A DNA stretch of 64,000 bases from Paraburkholderia caribensis (GTDB taxonomy: Bacteria > Pseudomonadota > Gammaproteobacteria > Burkholderiales > Burkholderiaceae): NCBI RefSeq assembly GCF_002902945.1, contig NZ_CP026102.1:2232001-2296000 (forward strand). The letters are read 5' to 3'. This document shows positions 42,893-51,416 of the stretch, one piece after another (the stretch's first letter is position 1; the number at the start of each line of letters is the position of its first letter). Both the position numbers and the translations under genes were made by a program. The notes beneath the pieces are model-generated. The model did no database searches, was not told where the DNA came from, and was given only the letters and a program-made list of their open reading frames with translations.

Positions 42893-43768
42893 TTACCTGT
42901 GTTGCTTCGCTTTTGCAGCAGCATTGAGTCCGCCAGCGATGAACCGGCGAGCGTGTGTCGCGAGGTCCATGCTGTCGTCCCACAAATTTCGCCAGATGGC
43001 CAGCGCATTGGACAACTGCTCATTGACGACGGCGGATGAAAAACTCTCGAAGGTGACCACGCCTTGATAGTCGATCATCGCCAGTGCATGGAAGAACTGT
43101 GCAAAATCGATCGTGCCGGAGCCAAGGTATCCACGATTGCTCTCGCCAATATGAACGTAACCGAGACGCGCTCCGCATTGAAGCACCGGCTGCATGAAGT
43201 CGCATTCTTCGATGTTCATGTGGTAGGTGTCCAGATGCACCACCACGTTCGGCGCGCCGATCTCGTCCAGCATGCCAAGCGCTTGCGACGCCGTGTTGAG
43301 CAGGTTGCTCTCGTAGCGATTGACCACTTCCAGTCCGAGCGTCACATTCTTTTTCAACGCAAGCTCTGCAATCCGCTTGAGCGATTCGACGGCATTTCGG
43401 CGCCCTTTTGCGGTAATGGGCGCATGGTACTTGCCCATCGCACCGTACAAAATACCGCCGAAGTAAGCGCCGCCGAGTTCCGCGGTAATCCTGACACCCT
43501 CTTCCAGCAGCGCCATGCCTCGCGATACCACCGAGGGGTCTTCGCTGGATATGTCCGCATCGAACGTCAGCCCGCGCGAGCAGCCAATCTCGAGGTTGTG
43601 CTCCTGCAGCAAGCCACGGGTCAGCGAGAGGTCCATGACCTTCGGACCATGCAAGGAGAGTTCGATCAGGTCGAAGCCTGCCGCTTTCGTCTGGGTGATG
43701 ACCTTGCGCGTCGACTCCGGCGACAGGTCGCCTGCCCATACCAACGCATGGACGCCTAGTTTATTCAT
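42893..43768 (-). CDS. D-tagatose/D-psicose 3-epimerase family protein
   Basis: The 291-residue TIM-barrel enzyme has metal ligands E147, D180, H206 and E241, the same spacing as E150, D183, H209 and E244 of D-psicose 3-epimerase. Motifs are LEVVNRYESNLLNTA, HLDTYHMNIEE and HIGESNRGYLGSG. It inverts C3 of free ketoses such as tagatose, psicose, ribulose or erythrulose-like substrates. GGGAGG precedes the ATG. Placement with two importers, a DhaK/L kinase and polyol dehydrogenases suggests that it converts an unusual ketose to one the downstream enzymes accept. Confidence 0.9.
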   Translation of the reverse strand: MNKLGVHALVWAGDLSPESTRKVITQTKAAGFDLIELSLHGPKVMDLSLTRGLLQEHNLEIGCSRGLTFDADISSEDPSVVSRGMALLEEGVRITAELGGAYFGGILYGAMGKYHAPITAKGRRNAVESLKRIAELALKKNVTLGLEVVNRYESNLLNTASQALGMLDEIGAPNVVVHLDTYHMNIEECDFMQPVLQCGARLGYVHIGESNRGYLGSGTIDFAQFFHALAMIDYQGVVTFESFSSAVVNEQLSNALAIWRNLWDDSMDLATHARRFIAGGLNAAAKAKQHR

Positions 43769-43822
43769 CGCGCTGTGCCTCCCATTGCGACGGCTACGCC
43801 CGTCAACGACCCGTGTCCGCTT

Positions 43823-44947
43823 TCAGCTCACGCGCATCGCATCGGTAACGGGCTGCTTGCGTTCGAGCGCCATGCCGTCCTGACGGAAGAGATGCACGTG
43901 ACGCTTCGAAAAGCCTGGCTTGATGGGCTGCCCTTCCAGTGCGGTGGATTCCCCCGAGCCCTTCACCTGGATCACCCGCTCGTCGGCAAGACGCACATGC
44001 AGAAGCGTCTCGCTGCCCAGATGTTCGATGACCATCACCTCGCCTGCCAACGTGCTGTCGGTGTCGCTATTCGCCGACTCGCTCAGATGCTCGGGCCGAA
44101 CCCCGAGCACCAGCTTTTGATCCGGCTCGACAGCGTCGCCGTTGCACGGCACGACGAGCGGCGCGCCGCCGGGCAGTTCGATCGTGACGCCCGCCTCGTC
44201 GCTCTTCTGCACGCGGACCTCGAGGAAATTCATCTTCGGAGAACCGATGAAGCCCGCCACGAAACGGTTGCGCGGCGTACGGTACAACTCGAGCGGCGAG
44301 CCGATCTGCTCGACTCCGCCGTGATTGAGCACGACGATCCGGTCGGCCATCGTCATCGCTTCCGTCTGGTCGTGCGTGACGTAGATCATCGTGGCGTTGA
44401 GCTGCTTGTGCAATTTGATCAGTTCGAGGCGCATCTGCACGCGCAACGCGGCGTCGAGGTTCGACAGTGGTTCGTCGAAGAGAAACACCTTGGGCTCGCG
44501 CACGATCGAGCGTCCGATCGCCACCCGTTGACGTTGCCCGCCCGACAGCGCGCGTGGGCGGCGCTCGAGCAATTGCCCGATCTGCAGGATATCCGCCGCC
44601 CGATGCACGCGCTCCTTGATCTGCGCTTCGGGCAACTTGATCATGCGAAGCCCGAACGCGATGTTCTCGTACACGGACATATGCGGATACAGGGCGTAGG
44701 ACTGGAACACCATCGCCACGCCGCGCTCCGACGGTTCGAGCTCCGTCACGTCTTCGCCTTCGATCACGACCCGGCCCGAATCGATCCGCTCCAGCCCGGC
44801 GATACTGCGCAACAAGGTCGACTTGCCACATCCCGACGGACCGACGAACACCAGAAATTCGTGCTCCTTGACATCGATGTCGACGCCCTTCAGCACGTCG
44901 GTGCCTGCAAACGCTTTGCGGATCTTCTGCAAATGTACGGCGCTCAT
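43823..44947 (-). CDS. Sugar/polyol ABC transporter ATPase (MalK/UgpC-like)
   Basis: The 374-residue protein has Walker A GPSGCGKST, signature LSGGQRQRV, Walker B VFLFDEPLSNLDA and a C-terminal TOBE regulatory domain (about 235-370, with LGVRPEHL). It most likely drives the permeases encoded by the divergent operon at 46630-48467, which lacks its own ATPase. It is on the opposite strand from those partners and codirectional with the epimerase gene 54 bp downstream, so one promoter region serves both arms of the cluster. AGGAGAC precedes the ATG. Confidence 0.92.
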   Translation of the reverse strand: MSAVHLQKIRKAFAGTDVLKGVDIDVKEHEFLVFVGPSGCGKSTLLRSIAGLERIDSGRVVIEGEDVTELEPSERGVAMVFQSYALYPHMSVYENIAFGLRMIKLPEAQIKERVHRAADILQIGQLLERRPRALSGGQRQRVAIGRSIVREPKVFLFDEPLSNLDAALRVQMRLELIKLHKQLNATMIYVTHDQTEAMTMADRIVVLNHGGVEQIGSPLELYRTPRNRFVAGFIGSPKMNFLEVRVQKSDEAGVTIELPGGAPLVVPCNGDAVEPDQKLVLGVRPEHLSESANSDTDSTLAGEVMVIEHLGSETLLHVRLADERVIQVKGSGESTALEGQPIKPGFSKRHVHLFRQDGMALERKQPVTDAMRVS

Positions 44948-45088
44948 GCGTGTCTCCTGTCCCATGCAAGGCCGTACGGCGCCATGCGCTGGTCTCATGC
45001 AAAGCACTGGCTGCTTCATGACGGAATGCGCAGCGAACCCAAACCGCGCATGCCGCGACGCACCATCCAGCACTTGACGATTTTCTTC

Positions 45089-45117
45089 TTGACAACCGGT
45101 GCGCGTCAAAATATACA
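45089..45117 (+). promoter_or_regulatory. Sigma-70-type promoter of the polyol importer operon
   Basis: TTGACA (45089-45094) and TATACA (45112-45117) are separated by the ideal 17 bp, in AT-rich DNA 135 bp before the binding-protein gene. It is the best promoter match I see in the window. An operator-like repeat begins at the -10 element. Confidence 0.65.
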
Positions 45118-45141
45118 TTTGTAAAACGCAAATTACAAGTG
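45116..45141. promoter_or_regulatory. Inverted repeat overlapping the importer promoter, likely SorC-type operator
   Basis: CATTTGTA (45116-45123) and TACAAGTG (45134-45141) pair at 7 of 8 positions over a 10-bp spacer. The TTTGTA...TACAA type of dyad is found at sites of SorC/DeoR-like sugar regulators, and a SorC-family gene ends this operon. Overlap with the -10 region and start would let bound regulator block transcription. The whole intergenic region 44948-45251 has no other supported element. Confidence 0.5.
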
Positions 45142-45251
45142 AAACGACGAGGGCACGCCGTATGTTTTGCACGCGTCGATGCACGTCGCCGCAATGACCC
45201 TGACCGCCGCGGCATTTGCCGATGGTTCAAGAACAATCAAGGAGACGAACG

Positions 45252-46604
45252 ATGAAAAAGCGCTTTCTGCGGCCTGCTGCCATAGCGTTGTCGCTTGCCA
45301 CGGCGTCGCTGCTCTGCGCTGCCAACGCGGATGCATGGACATTGAAGGAGGCCGCGCAGCCGTACTCGGGCACCACCATCAAGGCGATCTTTCTCGATCG
45401 CCCCGGCTACAAGGCAGCGCAGAAACTCATTCCGCAGTTCGAAAAGGAAACGGGCATCAACGTGAAGTGGGAAGTGATCCCGTACGAGAACACGCGCGAG
45501 AAGGAAGTGCTCAATTTCGTCGGCGGCGGGGATCAGGACGTGGTGCTCGTCGACGTCGTGTGGATTGGCGAATTCGCCAGCAACAAGTGGCTCGTTCCCA
45601 TCAAGACCTTCACCGACAACCCGAAGCTCGCCGATCCGAAGCTGAACCTGCCCGGCTTCTTCCCGATTCTGCTCGACTCGTTCGGCTCGTGGGACAAGGT
45701 CACCTACGGCCTGCCGTTCGATAACTACTCGGGCCTGATGTTCTACAACAAGTGCATGCTGAAGGACGCGGGCTTCAACGAGCCGCCGAAGACCTGGGAC
45801 GAACTGCTCAACGTCTACGCGCCCAAGCTGACGCAGGCCAGCAAGAACCAGTTCGCGTTCGCGCTGCAATCGCGGCGCGGCGAAACGCAGTCCGCCGACA
45901 GTTTCATGCGCGTGCTGTGGCCGAACGGCGGCTCGCTGCTCGACGCCAAATTCAAGTCGAACCTGATGTCGGCGCAATCGCAGGCTGGCCTCGAATACCG
46001 TCAGAAGCTGATGAAGTACATGCCGCCCGGCATCGTCGATTTCGATCACGCCGAAGCCGTCAACGCGCTCGCGCAAGGCCAGGTCGCGATGATCACCGAG
46101 TGGTCGGCGTTCTATCCGACGCTCACCGATCCCGCCAAATCGAAGATCGGCAACTGCCTGGCGATCACCACGGAACCGAAGGGTCCCGCCGGGCTGAAGC
46201 CCGCGCTCGGCGGCTTCTCGCTGGCCGTCAACGCGAAGTCGAATGCGAAGAAGCAGGCGGCTGCGTGGCTGTTCATCCAGTGGATCACGTCCGAAGAAAT
46301 GGCCAAGCCGTATCTGGAAGCGGGCGGCGTGCCCGCGCGCACGGCCGTGTACCAGGACAAGGCCGTGCAGGACAAGTATCCGTTCGTGAAGCCGATGGTC
46401 GAATCATGGCAAGGCGGCGTGCCCGACTATCGTCCGCGCTTCCCGGAATGGCCCGCTGTGTCGGAAGTGATCGGCGAATGGGGCACGAAGATCATGCTGG
46501 GCCAGGTGTCGGTGAAGGACGGCGCGCAGACCATCGGCTCGAAGACGGAAGAGATACTGAACAAGGCGGGCTACTACAGCGGCAAGAAGCCTTTGCTGAA
46601 GTAA
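45252..46604 (+). CDS. Periplasmic sugar/polyol-binding protein (SBP family 1)
   Basis: The 450-residue protein has a signal peptide (about 1-27, ending ANADAW) and a family 1 binding domain, with AAQKLIPQFEKETGINVKWEVIPYE (about 49-73) and YGLPFDNYSGLMFYNKCML as recognised segments. Related proteins (SmoE/MtlE type) bind sorbitol, mannitol or other polyols. GGAGA lies before the ATG at 45252, which gives the proper signal peptide; earlier in-frame starts add an Arg-rich tail. First gene of an operon that includes two permeases, a SorC-like regulator and polyol dehydrogenases. Confidence 0.92.
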   Translation: MKKRFLRPAAIALSLATASLLCAANADAWTLKEAAQPYSGTTIKAIFLDRPGYKAAQKLIPQFEKETGINVKWEVIPYENTREKEVLNFVGGGDQDVVLVDVVWIGEFASNKWLVPIKTFTDNPKLADPKLNLPGFFPILLDSFGSWDKVTYGLPFDNYSGLMFYNKCMLKDAGFNEPPKTWDELLNVYAPKLTQASKNQFAFALQSRRGETQSADSFMRVLWPNGGSLLDAKFKSNLMSAQSQAGLEYRQKLMKYMPPGIVDFDHAEAVNALAQGQVAMITEWSAFYPTLTDPAKSKIGNCLAITTEPKGPAGLKPALGGFSLAVNAKSNAKKQAAAWLFIQWITSEEMAKPYLEAGGVPARTAVYQDKAVQDKYPFVKPMVESWQGGVPDYRPRFPEWPAVSEVIGEWGTKIMLGQVSVKDGAQTIGSKTEEILNKAGYYSGKKPLLK

Positions 46605-46629
46605 CGGCAACGCACCGAAGGGAGCATCG

Positions 46630-47565
46630 ATGTTGAACGGCACTGCTCGGCCCGGCAACGGCATGACACCGGCAAGGCCCCGCTCGCGGGTGCGCTTGCC
46701 GGGTTCGGCTGCGTTCTGGTTTCTGATCCCGGCGATCTTCACGCTTGCCGCAATCGGTATCTATCCGCTGCTGCTGGCGTTGTACAACTCGTTTCATCAG
46801 TACAAGCTCGCGGATCTCGCCTCGGGCACGCCGTTCATCTGGTTCGACAACTACATCGCGACGCTGAGCGACCCGTCGTTCTGGGGCGCGCTGGGACGTA
46901 CGGCGCTGTTCCTGTGCGTGACCTTGCCGATCGAAGTCGCGCTCGGACTGTTCGCCGCTTTGATGCTCCATCGCACGACACTGCCGTGGATGCGCGCTGT
47001 CGCGCGTGTCAGCCTGGTGATTCCGATGGCGACGACATATGCCGTGGTGGGCCTGATCGGGCGGCTCATCTTCAACCGGCAGTTCGGCGTGGCGAACTAC
47101 CTCGGCGGTCTGGTCGGCATGCCGCCGCAGGACTGGCTCGCCGACCCGACGCTCGCGTTCGTCTCGGTAATGATCATGGACATCTGGCAATGGACGCCGT
47201 TCTGCGCGCTGATCCTGCTGGCCGGCCTGACGATGGTGCCGAAAGAAGCCGAAGAAGCCGCGCGCCTCGAAACGCCCAGGTGGAGCAAGATTCTGTGGCA
47301 TCTGCAACGGCCCTATCTGCTGCCCGGCCTCACTGCAATCCTGATCCTGCGTTCCGCCGACATGCTGAAGATGTTCGACGCCGTCTTCACCATGACGCGC
47401 GGCGGGCCCGGCACCGCGACGGAGTTCATCAGCGTGTATATCCAGCGCGTCGGTTTCCGCCTGTTCGATCAGGGCATGGCGTCCGCGCAGGCGATCCTGC
47501 TGCTGATCCTGACCATCGTGCTGTCGCGGCTCTATATCCGCTTTGTCTACCGGGAGGCCGCGTGA
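46630..47565 (+). CDS. ABC transporter permease (MalF/SmoF-like)
   Basis: The 311-residue protein has six predicted helices and the EAA loop EEAARLETPRWSKILWHLQRPYL, where the usual DGA is replaced by ETP. The opening FWFLIPAIFTLAAIGIYPLLLALYNSF is typical of the first permease of polyol importers. It overlaps the next permease gene by 4 bp (GTGA). The ATPase must be the divergent MalK-like protein at 43823. Confidence 0.92.
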   Translation: MLNGTARPGNGMTPARPRSRVRLPGSAAFWFLIPAIFTLAAIGIYPLLLALYNSFHQYKLADLASGTPFIWFDNYIATLSDPSFWGALGRTALFLCVTLPIEVALGLFAALMLHRTTLPWMRAVARVSLVIPMATTYAVVGLIGRLIFNRQFGVANYLGGLVGMPPQDWLADPTLAFVSVMIMDIWQWTPFCALILLAGLTMVPKEAEEAARLETPRWSKILWHLQRPYLLPGLTAILILRSADMLKMFDAVFTMTRGGPGTATEFISVYIQRVGFRLFDQGMASAQAILLLILTIVLSRLYIRFVYREAA

Positions 47566-48467
47566 ACGCACCTTCGACACAACGCGCGAGCGGCGACGCC
47601 GCGCTGCCCGGCAACCCTCGCCTGACGGCACGCGCACGCCGTGCACGCGCGGCGCGGCGCAATGCCACCGGGTGGCATTTTCTGGGGCTGCTGGTCGTGT
47701 TCCTGTCGTCCGTGTTTCCGTTCTACTGGATGGTGACGACGAGCCTGAAGAGCCAGGCGGAGGCGCTCGCCTATCCGCCCGTGTGGCTCTTCAAGCCGAC
47801 CTTCGTGCATTACGTGGAAGCACTGTTTACGCACGAAGTGGGCGGTAGTCTGATCAACTCGCTGATCATCGCCAGCAGCACGACGGTGCTGTCGATCCTG
47901 CTCGGCACCCCCGCTGCGTATGCGCTCGCGCGCTATGAATTCCGCGGCAAGGAAGACCTGTGGTTCTGGTTCATCTCGAACCGCATGGTCAGCCCCGTCG
48001 TGCTCGCCGTGCCGTTCTTCCTGATCGCGACGAAGCTCGATATCGTCGATACGCACATCGTGCTGATCCTGCTGTACATCACATTCTCGCTGCCCATCGT
48101 GATCTGGATCTGCACCGACCAGTTCCGCAACATCCCCGTCGAGCTCGACGAAGCCGCGCGGCTCGACGGCGCTTCGCCGTGGCGGATCTTCTGGCGCATC
48201 AATCTGCCGCTGGCGATGCCGGGTATTGTCGTATCGGCGATCTTCGCTTTCATCTTCTCCTGGAACGACCTGCTCTACGCGCTCGTGCTGACGCGCACCG
48301 ACGCGATCACGTCGCCCGTCGCGGCCACCAGCTACATGAGCGGCTATGAGCTGCCGTGGGGCGAGATCATGGCGACGGGCACGTTGATCGTGCTGCCCAT
48401 GGTCGTGTTCGCGCTGCTGGTGTCGGGCCGGCTCGTGCAAGGGCTGACGATGGGCGCAGTGAAGTGA
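47562..48467 (+). CDS. ABC transporter permease (MalG/SmoG-like)
   Basis: The 301-residue protein has six predicted helices after a basic N-terminal tail and the coupling loop DEAARLDGASPWRIFWRINLPLAMPGI. It begins at a GTG that overlaps the preceding stop codon. A longer open frame in the same phase runs back to 46914 but is a shadow of the first permease gene. Confidence 0.92.
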   Translation: MNAPSTQRASGDAALPGNPRLTARARRARAARRNATGWHFLGLLVVFLSSVFPFYWMVTTSLKSQAEALAYPPVWLFKPTFVHYVEALFTHEVGGSLINSLIIASSTTVLSILLGTPAAYALARYEFRGKEDLWFWFISNRMVSPVVLAVPFFLIATKLDIVDTHIVLILLYITFSLPIVIWICTDQFRNIPVELDEAARLDGASPWRIFWRINLPLAMPGIVVSAIFAFIFSWNDLLYALVLTRTDAITSPVAATSYMSGYELPWGEIMATGTLIVLPMVVFALLVSGRLVQGLTMGAVK

Positions 48468-48516
48468 CGCTCTGGTATAACCGCGTGTTGCTTTCCACCC
48501 GGACACAAAACGATTC

Positions 48517-49497
48517 ATGACCAAGACCGCCCCACTCGTCACGATGCCGGAAGCCGACGTTACCGTCGACGCCGAAGAGGAATTGCAGGCGCGCGTCGCG
48601 TGGCATTACTACATCGGCAACATGACGCAACAGGAAATCGCGCATCGCATCGGCAGCAACCGCGTGCGCGTGAACCGGCTGCTCGCGGCGGGCCGCGAAT
48701 CGGGCCTCGTGCAGATCACGATCAATAGCCGGATCGCGCCGTGCATCGCGCTGGAGCAACAGCTCGTCGAACGCTTCGAACTCGACGACGCAGTGGTCGT
48801 GCCGACGGGCATCAGCCCCGAGGCGAACATGGCCGCGCTCGGCATCGGCGCGGCGGGTTGCCTCGTCAAGCGCATCACGGAAGGCGCGACGGTCGGCGTC
48901 GGCTGGGGCCGCACGATACGCGCGGTGCTGCGCGCGATGCCCCAGCGCGCGTACGGCGCCGTCAACGCCGTATCGCTGCAAGGCGGCCTGTCGCATTGCC
49001 CGAGCATCAACACGTTCGACATCGTCTCGGACTTCGCGAATCTCTGCCAGGCCGACGCCTATCTGTTCGCGGCGCCCATTTATGTCGGCAGCCAGAAGGC
49101 GCGCGATCTGATCCTTCAGGAAGAAACCGTGCGCGGCACGTATGAGCTCGCGCGCAATGCCGATCTCGCGCTGCTGACCTGCGGCGACCTGACGGAATCG
49201 CTCGTGGTCACGTATGGAATCTCGAAGCCCGACGATCTGCGGACCTTGCGCAAGGCGGGTGCGATTGGCGACATGCTCGGCCATTTCATGGATGCGAACG
49301 GCGACCCCATCGATCATCCGCTGAACCGCCGCACGGTCGCGATCTCGCTCGACGACCTCCGCAAGATCGACGACGTGGTGCTGGTATCGGGCGGCACGAA
49401 GAAGTTTCATGTGACGCGCGCCGCGTTGCGAGGCCGCTATGCGTCGGTGCTCGTGACGGACGAAGACACGGCGCGCCGACTATGCGACGAACCTTGA
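48517..49497 (+). CDS. SorC/DeoR-type sugar-sensing transcriptional regulator
   Basis: The 326-residue protein has a helix-turn-helix (about 25-60, TQQEIAHRIGSNRVRVNRLL) and a sugar-binding domain with GVGWGRTIRAVL and the late VLVSGGTKKFHVTRAALRG. Family members bind phosphorylated sugars or polyols and control nearby catabolic operons. The likely operator is the repeat at 45116-45141 in the promoter of the importer genes. It sits 49 bp after the second permease gene and 17 bp before the SDR gene, within the same transcript. Confidence 0.93.
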   Translation: MTKTAPLVTMPEADVTVDAEEELQARVAWHYYIGNMTQQEIAHRIGSNRVRVNRLLAAGRESGLVQITINSRIAPCIALEQQLVERFELDDAVVVPTGISPEANMAALGIGAAGCLVKRITEGATVGVGWGRTIRAVLRAMPQRAYGAVNAVSLQGGLSHCPSINTFDIVSDFANLCQADAYLFAAPIYVGSQKARDLILQEETVRGTYELARNADLALLTCGDLTESLVVTYGISKPDDLRTLRKAGAIGDMLGHFMDANGDPIDHPLNRRTVAISLDDLRKIDDVVLVSGGTKKFHVTRAALRGRYASVLVTDEDTARRLCDEP

Positions 49498-49514
49498 ATA
49501 CTTAGGGAGCCGCG

Positions 49515-50261
49515 ATGTCCACGCACGACGACCCTCGGCAGTTCGACGGCAAGACCGTGCTCGTCACGGGCGCGGGCAAAGGCATCGGCCGCGCGACGGT
49601 GCAACTGCTGGCGCGGCGGGGCGCGCGCGTGATTGCGCTGAGCCGCTCGGCCGCCGATCTGCGCACGCTCGAAGACGAGACCGGCTGCACGACGCTATGC
49701 GCCGATCTCGGCGATGCAGGCGCGGCACGCGGCGCAGCGGAAGCGGCGCAGCCCGTCGATCTGCTCGTCAACTGCGCAGGCATCGTCGAACTGCAACCGT
49801 TTCTCGACACGAGCGTCGAGGCCTTCGACACCATCATGGCCGTCAACGTGCGCGCCGCCATGATCGTCGCGCAGCAATGCGCACGCAGCATGATCGGGCG
49901 CGGCGTGAGCGGCTCGATCGTGAATGTGTCGAGCCTGTCGGCCACCGTCGGCTTGCCGCTGCACGCGGCCTATTGCGCATCGAAAGCCGCGCTCGACGGC
50001 CTGACGCGCGTGATGGCCGTCGAACTGGGTCCGCACGGCATCCGCGTGAACACGGTGAACCCGGTCGTCACGCTGACGCCGATGGCCGAGAAGGCATGGA
50101 GCGACCCGGCAAAGTCCGCGCCGATGCTCGCCCGCATTCCGCTGAAGCGCTTCGTGCAGCCGCTCGAAGTCGCGCGCACGATCGCTTATCTGCTCAGCGA
50201 CGAGTCGGCCATGGTGAGCGGCGTGAGCCTCGCCGTGGACGGCGGCTTCCAGGCCGGCTGA
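49515..50261 (+). CDS. SDR dehydrogenase, L-xylulose reductase / polyol dehydrogenase-like
   Basis: The 248-residue protein has the cofactor loop TGAGKGIG, NCAG in strand 4, and the active site S-Y-K (SLSATVG and YCASK). The overall pattern is close to dicarbonyl/L-xylulose reductases, which interconvert xylitol and L-xylulose, and D-threitol dehydrogenases are also of this fold. Its position in an operon with a polyol-type importer and two medium-chain polyol dehydrogenases indicates that it oxidises a polyol or reduces a ketose. AGGGAG precedes the ATG. Confidence 0.87.
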   Translation: MSTHDDPRQFDGKTVLVTGAGKGIGRATVQLLARRGARVIALSRSAADLRTLEDETGCTTLCADLGDAGAARGAAEAAQPVDLLVNCAGIVELQPFLDTSVEAFDTIMAVNVRAAMIVAQQCARSMIGRGVSGSIVNVSSLSATVGLPLHAAYCASKAALDGLTRVMAVELGPHGIRVNTVNPVVTLTPMAEKAWSDPAKSAPMLARIPLKRFVQPLEVARTIAYLLSDESAMVSGVSLAVDGGFQAG

Positions 50262-50326
50262 ACACACGCGGCGCGCGCCCAATGCGGGCTCCGCCAATCA
50301 ATCTCTCTCTTGCGAAAGGAACGACG

Positions 50327-51361
50327 ATGGAAGCATTGGTACTCGAAGGCGCACAACGCATCAGCCTGCGTCCGTTCAGCCTGCCGCAGACAGTCGGACC
50401 GCGCGACGTGCGCATCCGCATCCATACGGTCGGGATCTGCGGCAGCGACATCCACTACTATCAGCACGGACGCATCGGTCCCTTCGTCGTCAACGAGCCG
50501 ATGGTGCTCGGGCACGAGGCGGCAGGCACCATCGTGCAGGTCGGCGACGACGTGCAGCATCTGAAACCCGGCGACCGCGTCTGCATGGAACCCGGCGTGC
50601 CTGACATGGATTCGCGCGCATCGCGCGAGGGCCTCTACAACCTCGACCCGAAAGTGCGCTTCTGGGCGACGCCGCCCGTGCACGGCTGCCTCGCGCCGTT
50701 CGTCGTCCATCCCGCCGCGTTCACGTACAAGCTGCCCGACAACGTGAGCTTTGCCGAAGGGGCCATCGTCGAGCCGCTGTCGATCGGACTTCAGGCCGCG
50801 AAGAAAGCGGCCATCAAGCCGGGCGACGTCGCCGTCGTGCTGGGCGCCGGCACGATCGGCATGATGTGCGTGCTCGCGGCGCTGGCGGGCGGATGCAGCC
50901 GCGTGATCGTCTGCGATATGGTGCCGGAGAAGCTCGCGTTGATCGGCAGCACGCCGGGTGTGACGGCCGTCAACATCCGCGACGCATCCGTCAAGGAAGT
51001 GGTGCGGCGCGCGACGGACGACTGGGGCGCAAATATCGTGTTCGAAGCGAGCGGCAGCGAGAAAGCATTCGACGGCATCGTCGATCTGCTGTGCCCCGGC
51101 GGCTGCCTCGTGCTGGTCGGCATGCCGCAGCATCCCGTCCCGCTCGATATCGTCGCGTTGCAGATCAAGGAAGCGCGCGTCGAGTCCGTGTTCCGATACG
51201 CGAACATCTTTCCGCGCGCGATTCAACTGATCGCGTCGGGACGCATCGACGTCAAGCCGTTCATTTCGCGCTCGTTCGCTTTCGCAGACGGCATCAAGGC
51301 CTTCGAAGAAGCGGCGAGCGGCAATCCGACCGACGTGAAGGTGCAGATCGTGATGGAGTGA
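50327..51361 (+). CDS. Xylitol/sorbitol dehydrogenase-like medium-chain dehydrogenase
   Basis: The 344-residue zinc enzyme has GICGSDIHYY with the catalytic Cys, GHEAAGTIV with the catalytic His-Glu, and a Rossmann loop GAGTIGMM. The lobe that normally holds a structural zinc lacks all four cysteines (EPGVPDMDSRASREGLYN), a feature of the xylitol dehydrogenase subgroup. It should oxidise xylitol to D-xylulose or a related polyol. AAAGGA precedes the ATG at 50327. Third catabolic gene in the SorC-controlled operon. Confidence 0.87.
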   Translation: MEALVLEGAQRISLRPFSLPQTVGPRDVRIRIHTVGICGSDIHYYQHGRIGPFVVNEPMVLGHEAAGTIVQVGDDVQHLKPGDRVCMEPGVPDMDSRASREGLYNLDPKVRFWATPPVHGCLAPFVVHPAAFTYKLPDNVSFAEGAIVEPLSIGLQAAKKAAIKPGDVAVVLGAGTIGMMCVLAALAGGCSRVIVCDMVPEKLALIGSTPGVTAVNIRDASVKEVVRRATDDWGANIVFEASGSEKAFDGIVDLLCPGGCLVLVGMPQHPVPLDIVALQIKEARVESVFRYANIFPRAIQLIASGRIDVKPFISRSFAFADGIKAFEEAASGNPTDVKVQIVME

Positions 51362-51416
51362 CCGCGCAAGCGGTGCGGGTTGCCCGTTTGCCAAACAAAC
51401 CAGCGTGAGGTGCAGC

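Noticed and set aside
46914..48467. A 517-codon frame read as an extended permease
   Set aside because: The upstream third is a shadow of the first permease gene; the GTG at 47562 gives a normal-length permease.
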